Source of the DNA: Tolypeutes matacus
Lineage: Eukaryota; Chordata; Mammalia; Cingulata; Chlamyphoridae
Length of the DNA stretch: 64,000 bases
Direction of reading: 5' to 3'
Assembly: GCA_026826555.1 (NCBI GenBank)
Contig: JAKSZT010054570.1
Span: 347,177-411,176 of the forward strand
The translations under genes were made by a program, and so were the position numbers. The notes beneath the pieces were generated by a model. It did not search any database and was not told where the DNA came from. It was given only the letters and a program-made list of their open reading frames with translations. Below, in pieces: positions 35,016 to 47,569 of this stretch (positions are counted from its first letter, which is position 1; each line of letters starts with the position of its first letter).

Positions 35016-35566
35016 TTACCTCCCCATACATTTCAAAATAGAGATACAAAAATATTCTGAGATGCCCCAGGTTAATTCAGTTAAGCATCTATTGGTCCCC
35101 TTTGCTGCCCTAGGCCCTCCACTTGATCTCTAAATTTTTGAGTAACTAGGACCCCAATCCTTGGCCCTCTCCTCTTCTTTAACTGAACTAACTTCCTAGT
35201 GACCTTCATCAAGTTCCATCAAATTCCATCTCTGTCTTTACCTTGGACCTCTGCCCTGAATCCCAGACTAATATGTTAGATTGCCTAGTTGTGGCACCCC
35301 TGCTTGGTTATTTAAAAACTCAATGTGTAAACAAAACACTCAATATTCCCTCCCAAACCTATTTCTCTACCAGTCTTCTCCATCTCTATAAATGACACCA
35401 TGATCTACCCAGATGGATAAACCAAAAACCAAGGAATCCTCCTAGAATTTTCTTTTCCTTACCCACCTCCCGTATCCACCCTATCAGCAAGCCTTGGACT
35501 CTCCTGGACTCCTCCATTTGCCTCCCTCATAAGGTTGCCAGAATTAGCAAATAAAAATACAGGATG

Positions 35567-35766
35567 GGAAAGCAAATGCAGCTCAAGTGGTTGAGTGCCT
35601 GCTTCCCACATACAAGGTCCTGGGTTCGATCCCCGGTACCTCCTAAAAACAAAAGCAAAACAAACAAACAAGCAATAAAACCAACTCTGAGGAGTCAGTC
35701 TAGCTCAGGGGTTGAGTGCTGGATTCCGGTTCAATCCCCAAGCCAAGAACATTAAAAAAAAAAAAA
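35567..35766 (+). mobile_element. Dimeric DAS-type SINE with 13-bp target duplication
   Basis: Two tRNA-like units joined by an (AAAC)n-type linker and ended by poly-A. The first has a perfect B box GGTTCGATCCC; the second is shorter and diverged (ggttcaatccccaagcc). AAAATACAGGATG is repeated at 35554-35566 and 35767-35779. The host sequence (aaatttgaatttcagataaa after the SINE) resembles an older DNA-transposon repeat. Confidence 0.92.
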
Positions 35767-35879
35767 AAAATACAGGATGCCCAATTAAATTTGAATTTCA
35801 GATAAACAATGAATAATGTTTTTAGTATATGGCCTAACTATTTGGTAGAAGAGCCCAGGAGGAAGGATAAGGGACATAG

Positions 35880-36960
35880 AGAACGTCTCACATCACCAGT
35901 CAGTCTCAAGTCTCCTGGGGTGTTTGTGGTGTTGGTCATGGTTGTGGTGGGCAGTGGCCCTCCCTGGTCTTTCTCTGGTTCCAGCTGAGGCTGATGATCC
36001 TATTGCTGGAGCCTCCAGGCAGCTGGGATGTTGGGTTTTGTTGTTAGGGTAATTTGCAGGTTCGCCCCACCTTCTCCTTCCATCATTGACAAGCTCCTCA
36101 GAGACCAGAAACCTGAGTCTTCCTTTGCCCCGACTCTCCTTCCCACTGGGCAGCCCAGTTGGCCTGACAGCTCGCAGGTGTCCCCTGGGTTCCTGTCCTT
36201 CTCAATACTCCTTCACTGGAACCCCACCTTCCACTGAGATTCTAGGGAGTCATCCAAGATTTGCAGGAAATGGGGGGAGAGTAGTCCCTTCTGTATTCCC
36301 ATCTTGCTTTGCTGGTGTAGAGTGCTTCCACAAACCTCCCCTCTTCAGAGAATCCCAGATGAGAAGCAACCCAGGCTCTGTTCAAGCTCAGAGGACATGG
36401 GTGGAGCTCTCCCAACAGCTTCTTGCCATGTTTCTCTCTGGCAAGAGCACCGCTCTAAGCTAAGTATTCTGCATCTCAGCAGTCATGTGGGGGTACCTGG
36501 TCCCAGTCCCCCTTCTCTTTGGGATCCCCATCTCTACAAGGAGTCTTTGGAGCCCCTCTCCCCACACACACACACACCTGGCACCTGGTTGAACATGGGG
36601 TGAGGACAGTGAGGAAAATGTCTGAAATGACTTAAGGGCCTGAAGTCCAAGAAGCGATGGGGCTGGTTCTGGGACAAGGAACTCCTACAGAGAGGCAGCC
36701 CTTCTGCAAAGCCACTGTGTTCCTCTTTCTACTGTTGTCAACAACAGTGGGGTCTGGCCAGTTGTCCTCAGTGAAACATTTTCAGTGTATGATTTGCCAG
36801 AGCTTTGGGAAGACAACACCTTTCTGGGAGGAGTCAAGGAAAGGCATCTTTTATTTACCTATCAACACTTATCCCCTGACCATTAGCCACAGCCGTTTAG
36901 CACGCATAAGCACACAGATTTCCTTGAGAAAGTCAATGCCTTTGCAGGATCTATAAAAGC
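35880..36960. other. Unassigned intron sequence
   Basis: No gene or repeat family recognised apart from a short (CA)n at 36564-36578. Confidence 0.5.
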
Positions 36961-36964
36961 AATT

Positions 36965-37340
36965 TACACACTTTGGCTCAGAAATCCTACTTGTGGGAAT
37001 TTGTTGCAAGGAAATGATTATAAAGAAGGCAAGTGTACAAAAATGCCTAAGTTCAGGGGCTCATTTAGCTAAATTATGGTAAATCAACACAAAGGAATAT
37101 TACACATCCATTTAAAATGATAATTGTAACAACTGGGAGGCAGATGGGAAAGTGTTCATGAAATAATGTTAGGGGGAAAAAAACAGCACTCGATTGTGTG
37201 TGTCCACTATGAGTGCAATAATGCAAATATGTATACAAAGGGATAAAGAGGGGAAGGGAACTTGGAGAAATGAAAACAACTGTGGTGGAGTGGTGGGCTT
37301 ATTGGTACATATTTTCTCTTTCAATTTCCTCTAATGCTCT
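36965..37340 (+). mobile_element. L1 (L1M-type) fragment
   Basis: Contains aatcctacttgtgggaattt, gcaaggaaatgattataaag, aattatggtaaatcaacaca, aaggaatattacacatccat and atgataattgtaacaactgg, the standard order in old L1 3' ends. Confidence 0.7.
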
Positions 37341-39459
37341 AACAAAAGCACTTTGGAAAAAGGCCATGGGAATCCTTCTATAACCGTGAGAACAGAGCAC
37401 CCGGTGGTTTGGACTGCCCCAAAGCCACCCAGCTCACCCTCTGGAGAGCAAACTAGTCTCTTGTTTCCCACTCTTCAGTCGTGCCTGTGAGCTGCCCCGA
37501 TGGGCTTGAGACCTCTACCCACAGAGGCTCCTGGGGTCAATTAATAGCAGGACACTCCTGCCCCAGAGGAGACACTGGGCAAGTTCCCTGAGGACACACA
37601 GCAAAGGAGAGGCAGAATCACATGTAAAATCAGAGCTGGGAAGGTTAGTCTTGGCTTTAGCTTTAAAAAGAAGACGGAGGCTCAGGGTAAGGAAGTGTCC
37701 TGTTCAGGGCTCCATGCACCCTGGGGCAGAGTGTAGACTCTAGTTACCTGCGAGAAATTAAATAAGTAGCTAAGCTGCACTTGGACGACCAGCCTGGGGG
37801 CACAGGAGCCAAGGGAAGCAGCACTTTTTGAGATCTGTAGCCAGGCTGTTATGGGGTGGCAGCAATAGCAGAAAGTGGGTCCACTGTCCAGCCACCTTTC
37901 CAAGGACATGGTCCATACACACTGATATCTCTACCCAAACTCTCATATTCTAACTTTGACCTGATCGGAAAACGACTCCCCAAGAAATTAAAGTATACTT
38001 GAAGCCATTCCTAGCAGAAAGCATTGAAAAGAAGAAGGCTTCATCCTCTCCTGCTGAATCTTGGGGAACTTCCCTCCCTCTGGCATCCTCATCTGGGTGC
38101 AGGAGACACTCCCCAGCTCTGGTAGATCCATGCAGCCCTCCACATTCTAGATGGGCTCCCTTGTCTGCCTTTCCATGTGGCTCTGGACAAACAGCAGCTC
38201 CACCGAGTTGGACAGATCCTGGGGTGGGTGGTCAGGGCGACCAGCTCTTGGTCCCAGCACTGCCACTGGCTCTGTGACCTTGGGCAGGAGGCCTGGCCCC
38301 TACAATACTCAGGGACCTGATCGTTTGACATGTCAGCCATACCCAATTGTTAGCCACCTGGGAAGCCTATTTCTGCTGTGAGGCCCTTTAGAGGTTGTAG
38401 AAAGGGACTCCAGGTTGAGAATTTCTGAACTAGACCTTCAAAGACCCAGCAGCTCTGAAAAATTCTAGGTCATGAGAAGTAACAATGGCACCTGCATCTA
38501 TTTGGCAGTTCTTTCATCCTGCACCCTTTTGGCTGACTAATACAGATGTGGAGGCTGGGGTGTCCACAAGTATGAGTGTAAGGCCCATGTGGCACAGTAC
38601 TGAACAGGAAGTGCAAGGGGGGTGAAGTTCTCCTGAAAAGGCAAGGGTGGGCCTGGACAAGGTTCTGGGCAGGCTTATGTGTTCCTGACACCTCTGGGTT
38701 CTGGCTCTCGTCAAGGCCCAGACACGTGATTTAATGGCAATGAATGTGTTGGTGTCACTGCCTCAGACCCTGGGGCTGGCTCCAGTTGACAGTGGAGATG
38801 TGCTAAGCCCTCACCTTCTTGGTGGTTCTGGACCTCCCGGTGCTGCAAGGCTCAGCTCAGAGGCCGGGGTTGGCACTGCCCAGGCTGGTTTAGGGCTCTC
38901 AGCCCAGCTCTCATCTTGAGGAACAATTACTGTGCTTCCTGGGTGCCTGTTAGACCCTTTTGGTGCCCTCTGGACCTGCCCAGACCAGCCTGCTCTTTCA
39001 TGCTTGGCAGCACCATCAGCCCAGCTAGCTCACTCCATTCTAGTACTTTCTGCAACAGCATTTATTTCCTGTGGCTGAAGCTGTTGACTCCTTTGTGTCC
39101 CATTGCAGCCCTGAGTTCCTCTTCAGGAGCCAGACCTGCAACCACGGCCCCGTCCTTGCCTGGGCAGACTGCAGTGGAGAACAGGATCTGAGCCTGAAAC
39201 ACTGCCAGGCAGGGGCGTTTCCTGCCCTGCTCCAGTCATCAGAGGCATAGCAGTTTCCACAGGGAAAAGCTCTTTTAAGTGAATATGGTGGAGGTGAAAG
39301 CAGGCCCGCTGGGAGTGAAGCATGCAATGCTGCTGGTCTGCAGTTTCTTGCCTTCCTCCCACTCTGAGATACCATGCAGCTCCAGTGGCCTAACTCCAGA
39401 GCTGCCCAATTTATAGGGTCCCCACCTTCCCATTGTCCTCACCACTAACATCACCATGA
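37341..39459. other. Unassigned intron sequence
   Basis: Two GC-moderate kilobases with no recognised gene. MIR-like scraps may be present near 37560-37690 and 38250-38300 but are too weak to bound. Confidence 0.45.
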
Positions 39460-39575
39460 TATTATAGTGGTGATTCTATTTTACTTCCTTTATTTCACTT
39501 GGTCTTCACAGCATTGTGTGTAAATATCATTATCCCTATTTACAGATGAGAAGACTGAGGTCCAAAGAGGTTGAT
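39460..39575 (-). repeat. MIR fragment
   Basis: Reverse landmarks: ttggtcttcacagcattgtg, tcattatccctatttacaga and gatgagaagactgaggtcca. Confidence 0.75.
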
Positions 39576-40758
39576 AGTTTTCAGGGGAGAAATAAATAGG
39601 TATTTGTTAAATTTAAATAGCTTTGGTTAGGGTTTGGGGGCTGTGGCTCACACTCTGGTCTCCTGGTCAAGTGCTCTTCCCACTAGCCCCATTGCCCCGC
39701 CTGGTTTCTGCCTGGATTATCCCAATGAGGAAATGCGGACCATCTTGACACTAGAGCTCTGGGGTCTACACATGTCATCAATCTAGGTGTGGGGTTTAAT
39801 GCTTCAGAAGTCCAGTGTCTGCCCCATACCACCTGGCCTCTTGGCAAGAAGTAGATAAGGAAACTGAAAAGCCCAATAGTGGGGGACAAGGAGGAGGATT
39901 TTCTACAAAGAAGCCCAGGACCACGCCAATGCTCTCTTCCACCAACTCGTGCTCAGTTCACATCGCCTGGCCATGTGGATTTTTAAGGTTTTTTATAGTA
40001 CATATTATGCAAAAAGATGTATAAGAAGGACCCTATTACCACAGTGCAAACTATGAAGCAAAATGCATAAACATTCAAGGATGGATTTTTAAAAATTCCT
40101 TGATAAAACTGGGGCTTATGGAGAAGTTCTCACTCCCTTTTACAGCCCATTGCTTTCGATTTAACTAGGCATTCGGGACCAGAATACTTTTTTTCCTTTC
40201 AAACTTGGAAAATGTCCCACAGTTGGAGCTGCCTGCTCTCAGCTGTTTGTTTTTCTTCCTTGGAGAGGAATTGGGAATGTTACCCACCAAAGCCCATGGG
40301 AATGGCTCGTTTGAAGAGCTCTCAAATCCCCAACCATAGAAACTCTAAACACACAGGAACCCAGGCTGAGCGCTTCCTCCCAGCAGGCGGAAAAGCTGGG
40401 CATGACTGTCCTTACCCAAAGAACAGGTACAGCTCCAGGCCCCCATGCCTTTTTATTTGATGGAAAAGAAGATGAGGGGAGGGGAGGGAGAAGATTCCAG
40501 CCCATGGGCTCTAGGCCAGGTCCCGTCAATTGTGAAAGTTGAACTGGGGCTGCATTCAGTCCCAATGGGGCCATATATCATCTGGTCTTGGGTGGGACTC
40601 CACTGAGGTTGAGTAATTGCTTGCCTGGAGCCCTTGCTTGGATCCAGCATGACTCTCTCCCTTAAGTCACCACCCTCACCCAAGGGGGTGAGTCCAGAGA
40701 CCCCGCCCAGCTTAGTCCTTCTTCCTGCCCCTCACCCCAGCCCAGCTTTCTTTAGTTT
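39576..40758. other. Unassigned intron sequence
   Basis: No gene or repeat family that I can support. Confidence 0.5.
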
Positions 40759-40772
40759 CCCTTTGGATTTTT

Positions 40773-40841
40773 TTTTTTTTTTTTACATTTTTAAACTTTA
40801 TTTTTTAGAGCACTTGTAGGTTTACAGAAAAATCATGCATC
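40773..40841 (-). mobile_element. Short 5'-truncated L1 insertion with target duplication
   Basis: A 69-bp insert starts with a T run and continues cattttttaaacttta-like L1 3' text and tgtaggtttacagaaaaatc. CCCTTTGGATTTTT is present on both sides (40759-40772 and 40842-40855). Confidence 0.8.
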
Positions 40842-41349
40842 CCCTTTGGATTTTTAAAGCAATTTGTACTTGAAAGTCCAAGAGGAGTTTCTGACCAACT
40901 GGGAACTCTGTTTGATGGGAGGAAGGAAGAGGTTGAGTAGAGAAGAAAGCCAAAAGCTAAGGAGATAATAAATTTTCATCATCTTAACAGGATCTCAGCA
41001 TGACTATTTCATTGAAACAGAAATGGGGTAGAGGTGTTATTAGAATGCAGATTCCCAGGGTCCACTCCAAACTTCCTGAATCTCAATCTCCAGGCTGTAA
41101 TAGCGAAGTCTCTTAGGTGCTTCTGATTGGCAGCAAAGTTCAGAGCTCCTGCCTGAAAGGTGGACATTCCATTCAGGGAGCTGAAGACAGTAGAAAGGGG
41201 CACTCATCAGAGTCTCTCTGTTACCAGCCCACCTCACTCAATCTTCTGATTATTAGACCATTAGATACAACCAAGTGAGCCCTGCCTGACTGGGTTATCT
41301 GCAACAGTCCTTTCCTCCTTCAGTCAATAGATTATTTTAAATTCTTTAT

Positions 41350-41945
41350 ATTGCTCAAACATAACAATGCCATCAGAAAACTGAATAAAAATCACAAATT
41401 ATTCCACCACTCTAAAAAGTCAATTATTTTCAATAATCCCTGTTTTATTTTGATTTTTATGTTTGTGTGTATGTGTGCTTTATTTGCTTAATATATAACA
41501 TGCATTTCCCACATTGCTACATAATTACCACTCTTAGGGCTTTACTAAAGTCCATTTAGTTGAGGTACCATGATTTAATTATTCTGGAATTGTTCATCCT
41601 CAACTTTTCCAGCTTTTTACTGCTTCAAATAAGAGTGGAATGAATTTCCTTGTGATATAGCTTTTCCCTTCTTTAGGGTTATTTCCTTAGATAAATTCCC
41701 AGGAGTGAGATTACTGAATGAAGGAAGTGCACATTTTTATGGCTCTTGATACATCTTGCCAAATGGCTTTCCAGAAATATTTTACACTGTCATCAGCTAT
41801 GCATAAGCACACTAGTTTTCACCACAATCTTGCCGGCATGATATAGCAATGTCAGAGATATTTCATTTGCGTTGTTTTGCATTTTTTTGATAGCTAACGG
41901 TCAATTTTCCAGACTTTTCTCTTAAGGGAACTGGCTCTTAAGCCT
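41350..41945 (-). mobile_element. Old L1 (L1M-type) fragment
   Basis: Recognisable runs are gttatttccttagataaatt, cccaggagtgagattactga, gatacatcttgccaaatggc and ttgcatttttttgatagcta, a common L1M region in reverse. Confidence 0.65.
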
Positions 41946-41979
41946 TTTGCCTGCTTACCTATTTGAGGCCCAAAATCCA

Positions 41980-42180
41980 GATATTTATTAAGTATCTACT
42001 ACATGCTCAACTACCATTCTTAGTGCTCTGGAGTGACTAAGGAAGTATAAGCTAGTTCTTATCTTGCAGAGGCCTACAGTCAAGAATTAATTATGTCTTA
42101 ATCATGGTTGATTCCTTTGTACCCAGTACACTGCTTTGCACATTGTGTGCTCGATAAATTTTGTTGAATGTAGTTAAATC
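41980..42180. repeat. L2 fragments in opposite orientations
   Basis: Bases 41980-42095 read as L2 reverse (gtatctactacatgctcaac), and 42100-42180 as L2 forward (tgtacccagtacactgcttt, tgctcgataaattttgttga). Confidence 0.55.
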
Positions 42181-42547
42181 CCAGATAGCATATTCTTTTC
42201 AGTTCACAGAGATCTGCAAAGATATTGAATTCAAAGGAATGCAGAATCAGAATCCAAAATGAGCCTGAAACCTAGAGACAGCCCAGACCTGCTCATTTAA
42301 CGTGGCTGCACATGATCTCCTGCACTACCTCATGGGGAAGATGTGGCTTGACAACAACTTTCACAGCAAGGTTTAGGGTTTGTGGTTGAGAATGTGATTG
42401 ATGTGAGAAACTGTGTGATAAGGCTACCCCTCAAAAGCTATTGCCATCATAAATCACATTAATAGAGATATATGTAGAATAAGGAGATGATAGCCCTATT
42501 CAATTTCATTATTACATGCCGGTTAGACAACTGCTCAGTGGTTTATC

Positions 42548-43400
42548 TTTTTTTTTTTTTTTTCCTTCTCAATTTTTTATTTAAAAAAAAAATGTTTTAA
42601 GCTTAAATTTTAAATATACGAAAAGCTGAAAGAATTGTATAATGAGCACCTATATAGCTTCACCCTTGTTTCACCAATTATTAACATTTTGTCACGTGTT
42701 CTCTTTCTCTCTCTCTCCTGATTATTACTTTTTTTATTTTTGTAGAACCATTTCAGAGAGAGTTGAAAATGTCACCCCTAAATACTTCAGCATGTATTTC
42801 CAAGAACAACAGCATTTTCTTATATAACCACCATTAAAGTCTCAAGAAATTTAATAATGCTATAATGATGATAAATATATAGCCATATTCACCTTTGTTA
42901 AATTGCTCCAATAGTGTCTTTTACAGCAACTTACTACCTTGATGCAAGATTCAATCAAGGATCACAAATGCAGTTATCATGTCTCTTTAGCCTTCTTTGA
43001 TGGTTCATGACATTGATAATTTTGACATTGATAATTTTGGTATAATGCCCCTCAATTTGGATTTCTTTGTTTCCTTGTGATTGGATGTAGGTTAAACATT
43101 CATGGCAGAAATACTTCCTAAGTCCTTCTCAGTGCATTGACTCAGGGGGCATTTTGTGTCATTTTGTCCCTGTATTGGTCATGTTTAATTTGATCCCTTG
43201 GTTAAGGTGGTTTCCACCAGAACTATCTCCTCTAAGAGCATCTCTCAGCCCCTTTGTAATTAAGAAGTGATCTGTGGGGAGATACTTTGATACTATGTAA
43301 ATATGCTGTTTCCCAACAATCCAGTGATTTCTCTTTCTATCGATAATCCTTGCCTGAATCAGTTATTACTAAAATGGTGGTTTTTCTAGACTTCCTCAGT
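42548..43400 (-). mobile_element. L1 (L1M-type) 3' region, about 850 bp
   Basis: Starts with a T run and follows the L1 3' order in reverse: ttcaccaattattaacattt, tcacccctaaatacttcagc, gtctctttagccttctttga, ttgtaattaagaagtgatct, gtggggagatactttgatac and cgataatccttgcctgaatc. Confidence 0.8.
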
Positions 43401-44521
43401 GTCGTTGTTTTCATCTCTGGGCACTTCAGTGTAAGAGGGATGGAGACGGGTGTGCTGAAGCCAGTTCCAATTATATGCCTCTTTCCCCAGCTCCACAGTT
43501 GGTGATGTCACATTGGTAGCTTGAAATGAGCCACAGCAAGAACATTTATCCCTCAGAAATTAGCAAGTGCTACAAATTGGGCTTTTTTCCCATGAAGAAC
43601 CAGTTGTTAAATGTTTACAGTATACCACCAGATGCAAACCTGCTGAAACACGTTCAAGAAAGAATGATTTTGGTAGCGAAGGAATCTGAAAGCTTAAGGA
43701 AAGGGGACTTAAGTCTGAAAAGAGATCTCTTAGAGGAAATATAAAAGCTGTCTTCAAATATTTAAATGACTTGTCAACCAAGGAAGAACAAACTAACCTG
43801 CAATGCAATAAAGACAATTATTTGGGGTCTTAGAAGTGCAATCTGGGGATCACAAATTCAGGTAGCAGCCCAAATTGTGTCCCATCTTGGCGTTTCCAGG
43901 CAAGGGTTTTTTGAAGGAAAAGACACTTACACAAGTTGTCTGTGCTTGGTGGATATTTTGGGTACTCCCAATTGTCCTTCAGGTTAGATAGTTAACTGAA
44001 GTCTGTATCTCATGGTTCATGGTGTCCAGATGTCCTTGGGATTATCAGGAACACTGTTGCTCGAGGCTGTGCATACTGTGGCAGGTTGTGATATCTGGCT
44101 GAGACCTGCATAAGAGTGACCTCCAGAATGGCCTCCCAACTCCCATTTAAAATCTCTTAGCCATAGAAACTATTCCATTTTATTTCTTTTACCAGACGCT
44201 TTGGGGGAAATGCTCGTGTTAGGGGGCAACAACTTAAACACCCCCACCTCTCTCCCACTTGGTGCTCCAGTCATTTCTTGAAGGCATAACATGCACTCTG
44301 CATCTCCCATCTTGTGCCTTTATGCAGAGGAGTTGGCAGGTGACGGAATGAAACACGGAGGGTACAGGTCGCCTTGGGAAGGGAAAAGGGCCACTTCTTA
44401 CTCTGATCTTAGAGGAAACAATGTGAATTTGGAGATACTATGAGGTACAGAGGAGATGGAATTCATTCTAAATGGGTTTCATATTCTTGGTTGAATGCAG
44501 AGTTACTTCTAAGAATGAGAA

Positions 44522-45262
44522 TGTGGCAGTTTAAGATTATTTTATGAATCCTCAAAAAGAAAGATTGTTTGTAAACTATTCCTCTGGGTATGATACCCTT
44601 TGATTGCATTAAGTTCAGCTGAAAGGTCTTTGATTAGATTGGCTGCTAAGATTGCTATTTCTTTTGCAGGGGGAGGTACTAGGGATTGAAGCCGGGACCT
44701 CATACGTGGGAAGCAGGCACTCAACCACTGAGCTATAACTGCTCCCTATAGAGTTTTTTATCAGACTATATCAGTGAGACAGGACCCAGGTTGAGTCCTT
44801 GCCCCCTTGCTAGGTCTGATATACTCAGACACAGGAAGAAAGAGCTCTGCCATTTTTGGTACGGCCATGTGTTGAGGCTCAAACAGCTGAGGCCCCAGAG
44901 AGAGGTTAGCCATTTGCCTGATAGCTTACAGCTGAAATTGGGAAGAAAGCAGACTAGCTGAGACTGATATAGGAAGCCCTAAGAGACAAGCCCTATGCCA
45001 GCTTGCAGCTGAAATCCGGAAGAAAGCTGAGCAGCTGAACCTGAGAGAAAAATACTGGAGGGGAAGGACTGACCAGGCAGAGATCATCCGCCATCTTGCT
45101 TCAACATGTGGCTGCTGACTGGTGAGAAAGTACCTCTTATAGTGCCTTGAGCTGGACTTTTCACAGCCTTGGAACTTTAAGCTTTTACCCCAAATAAATA
45201 CCCTCTATAAAAGCCATGCATTTCTGGTACTTGCATTGGCACCCTTTTGGCAAACTAAGACA
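44522..45262 (+). mobile_element. Solo LTR (ERVL-class) with nested SINE
   Basis: A 741-bp element starts tgtggcagtttaagattatt and ends ggcaaactaagaca (TG...CA ends). An AATAAA polyadenylation signal at 45193-45198 lies near its 3' end. Flanking 5-mers gagaa (44517-44521) and gagag (45263-45267) match at 4 of 5. A SINE interrupts it at 44671-44747. No internal viral genes are present. Confidence 0.78.
44671..44747 (-). mobile_element. DAS-type SINE monomer inside the LTR
   Basis: On the minus strand it reads gggagcagttatagctcagt (A box-like), then gcttcaatccctagtacct. It has no clear poly-A tail or target duplication. Confidence 0.75.
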
Positions 45263-45779
45263 GAGAGGGACAAAGCAGGCTTGGGAGTTACAAAGAAGTC
45301 TAACTCCAGGTATATTCAAAGAGCACGAGAATAGGTCAAGTTAGCACAATTCTCCAGCAGTACTATGTGTTCTAAAAGTTAAAGCAAGGAAAATAGGTGG
45401 ATACAGGTTTATCTTTGAGGAGAATAAAAGTAAGTAAACTCCCACAGAGACCAAGGACATTTGAAGACAGCTCCAAATCTCCAAATCCAGGAACCTAGCT
45501 AGAAGAGAGCCAGTGTAGGCAGTCAAGTTACCAGGATTGAAGAAAGTGGGCAGGTTCCCCCATAGTCAGAGAGCTGCTAGGTTTAGTGGTGGAGGTTGAA
45601 GAGAAGGAGGACAGTGTTCTGAATCTCTTTGGGACAGAACCAAGTGATTATCAAGTTCTAGGGGGAGCAATGCTGGAAGGGTCACTGGGGGTGAAGAGGG
45701 TAGAGAGTTGTGTGTTCAGGTTGCCAGAAAATCACAAACATGGGGAGAATGAGAGATGAAGGTGTGTGGAACACACTGT

Positions 45780-45990
45780 GACCTAGAGTTGCAAGACTGA
45801 GTCTCAAGGCCTGGCTGCCACTAGCTAGCAGTAGAAAAACCATTTCTTCTAACTGGCCTCAGTTCCATCCAAAATAAATGGGGATTAAGTGCTGGTCAAG
45901 AGTATAAAATTAGATGAGGTACACAACAGTGCTTTATAAAATGTAAAGCTCTATCCATCTGTCTGATGTTCCATTATGAATATGAGTCCC
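45780..45990 (+). repeat. MIR SINE
   Basis: Weak forward landmarks: tggctgccactagctagcag, tggggattaagtgctggtca and gtgctttataaaatgtaaag. Confidence 0.5.
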
Positions 45991-46084
45991 CATGAGTCTG
46001 ATTGGAGGTGATGAAGTGGAAGTCAATGCAGAAAGAAGAGGCACCCAGAGGGAATGGTGTAGCTGGGAAGAATGTTAAATAGTA

Positions 46085-46400
46085 ATCACAATAGTTTGAA
46101 TTTGAATAGGGCTTTGCAATATATGTGGGATTTTCTTTCCCACACATTTGAGCTCCTCAAATGGGACAACATCTGCAGGAAACACACAGCACAATGTCTG
46201 GCCCATAGTAAGTGTTCAATTAGAGTTCACTCTTTTCTTTATTTCTCACAACAGCCCTGTGAGGTAGCTGTTGGTAATTCTATTTTTAGATGAAAAGGGA
46301 GGGACTCAGAAAGACTAATTCCTTTGCCCAAGAATATGGAGCAGATTAAGTATTGGTCAGGACTTCAATCCAGGCCTTTGGATTTAAATTCAGTGTTACT
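46085..46400 (-). repeat. MIR SINE
   Basis: Reverse landmarks: cacaacagccctgtgaggta, aattctatttttagatgaaa, gggactcagaaagactaatt and gacttcaatccaggcctttg. Confidence 0.72.
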
Positions 46401-46837
46401 TCTTTTCTAACCTAACTATGTGTAAGGACTCACCTGGCTCTCAGATCAATGAAATTCTAAAACCTGCTCCCTTTCTGTAATTTGCACTTCACACGAAGCT
46501 GTCAGTTTTTGAAGAATTGTAAACATGAGATGCATATAGTTTTATTATTATTATTATTACAAGATGTTAAAAGTTGTCATTAAAAATGTAGCCTTCTGTA
46601 AAAAAGGCTCTGAGTCTACACAAAACCATATTGTGATTGATGATTGGAACTGACACAATTTCCTTTGACCCTTTTGCAATACTAAAGATATCCAACCAAT
46701 CTAATAATGCAAAACTCTCTGGGGACCAATTAATCCTTCAAAGAAGTTTTACTCTCAGCTTAAATGTTTTTATTTGGAGAAACTCTACCTTTTTGGTGGA
46801 AATGCCTTTTGCTTTATTTTCAACAACAATTGATACG

Positions 46838-46880
46838 GATGGATGGATGGATGGATGGGTGGACAGACAGATGGATAGAT
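46838..46880. repeat. (GGAT)n microsatellite
   Basis: Runs of ggatggatgg with diverged ends (gggtggacagacagatgg), likely polymorphic. Confidence 0.95.
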
Positions 46881-46904
46881 ATCCAATTCTGGTTTCCCAA
46901 CAGC

Positions 46905-47085
46905 AGCGTGGTTTAGAAGAAAGAGACGAGAACTGGGTTTCAAGAAATCTAAGTGCTGCCCTGGCTGTGCCACCAATGATCTAGGTCAATTTAGACGTTT
47001 CTTATAACCTTTCTCAGCCTTCATTTCCTCATCTGAAGATGAGAAGTAAGTAATTTTTAAGGTCACGTTCAGCTCAAAGCATCTA
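46905..47085 (+). repeat. MIR-like SINE
   Basis: Forward landmarks: gcgtggtttagaagaaagag, aactgggtttcaagaaatct, ctcagccttcatttcctcat. Confidence 0.5.
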
Positions 47086-47569
47086 TGATCTTCCTGCATC
47101 ATTAGTTGGCTTTTTGAAGAGCAGTGATGTGGGAGTTTGACATGTGGGCCCCAAACCGCATGTTCTGAGAGGAAACCCAATAAATGCCTAGAGTCCTGGC
47201 CAGTCTGGCCCAGATTCCTCACATGCTTAGTAGTGAGAATAAATCCCATCCTCCTTAAAATACTTTATGACAAGCACCACAAGTGAAGAAAGATGGATCT
47301 GAGAATATCGGCCAACCGATATTCCAATTGATGCTGCTCCAATCAAAAGCCTCCTGGAACCCCTGGGGAGCAATATTGGACTGTTTGAAAACAAGCACTT
47401 ACGGAACAAATTGTCCAGAAAGATAGAAACAGAACCAAGGCTCGCATCCCGCACTGATTTCAGATTGCAGCCTCCCGTGCCTGGCCAGGAGGCAGACTAG
47501 AGACAGAGAAGGGGTCATGTAACCCAGACTCAGTGGGCTCTTGCACAGCGACAGGAATGGACCATGCGC

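Noticed and set aside
44671..44747. tRNA-like sequence with A and B box motifs, also at 31750, 35567 and 25004
   Set aside because: The acceptor stem does not pair properly and the same sequence recurs with poly-A tails and target duplications. These are tRNA-derived SINEs, not tRNA genes.
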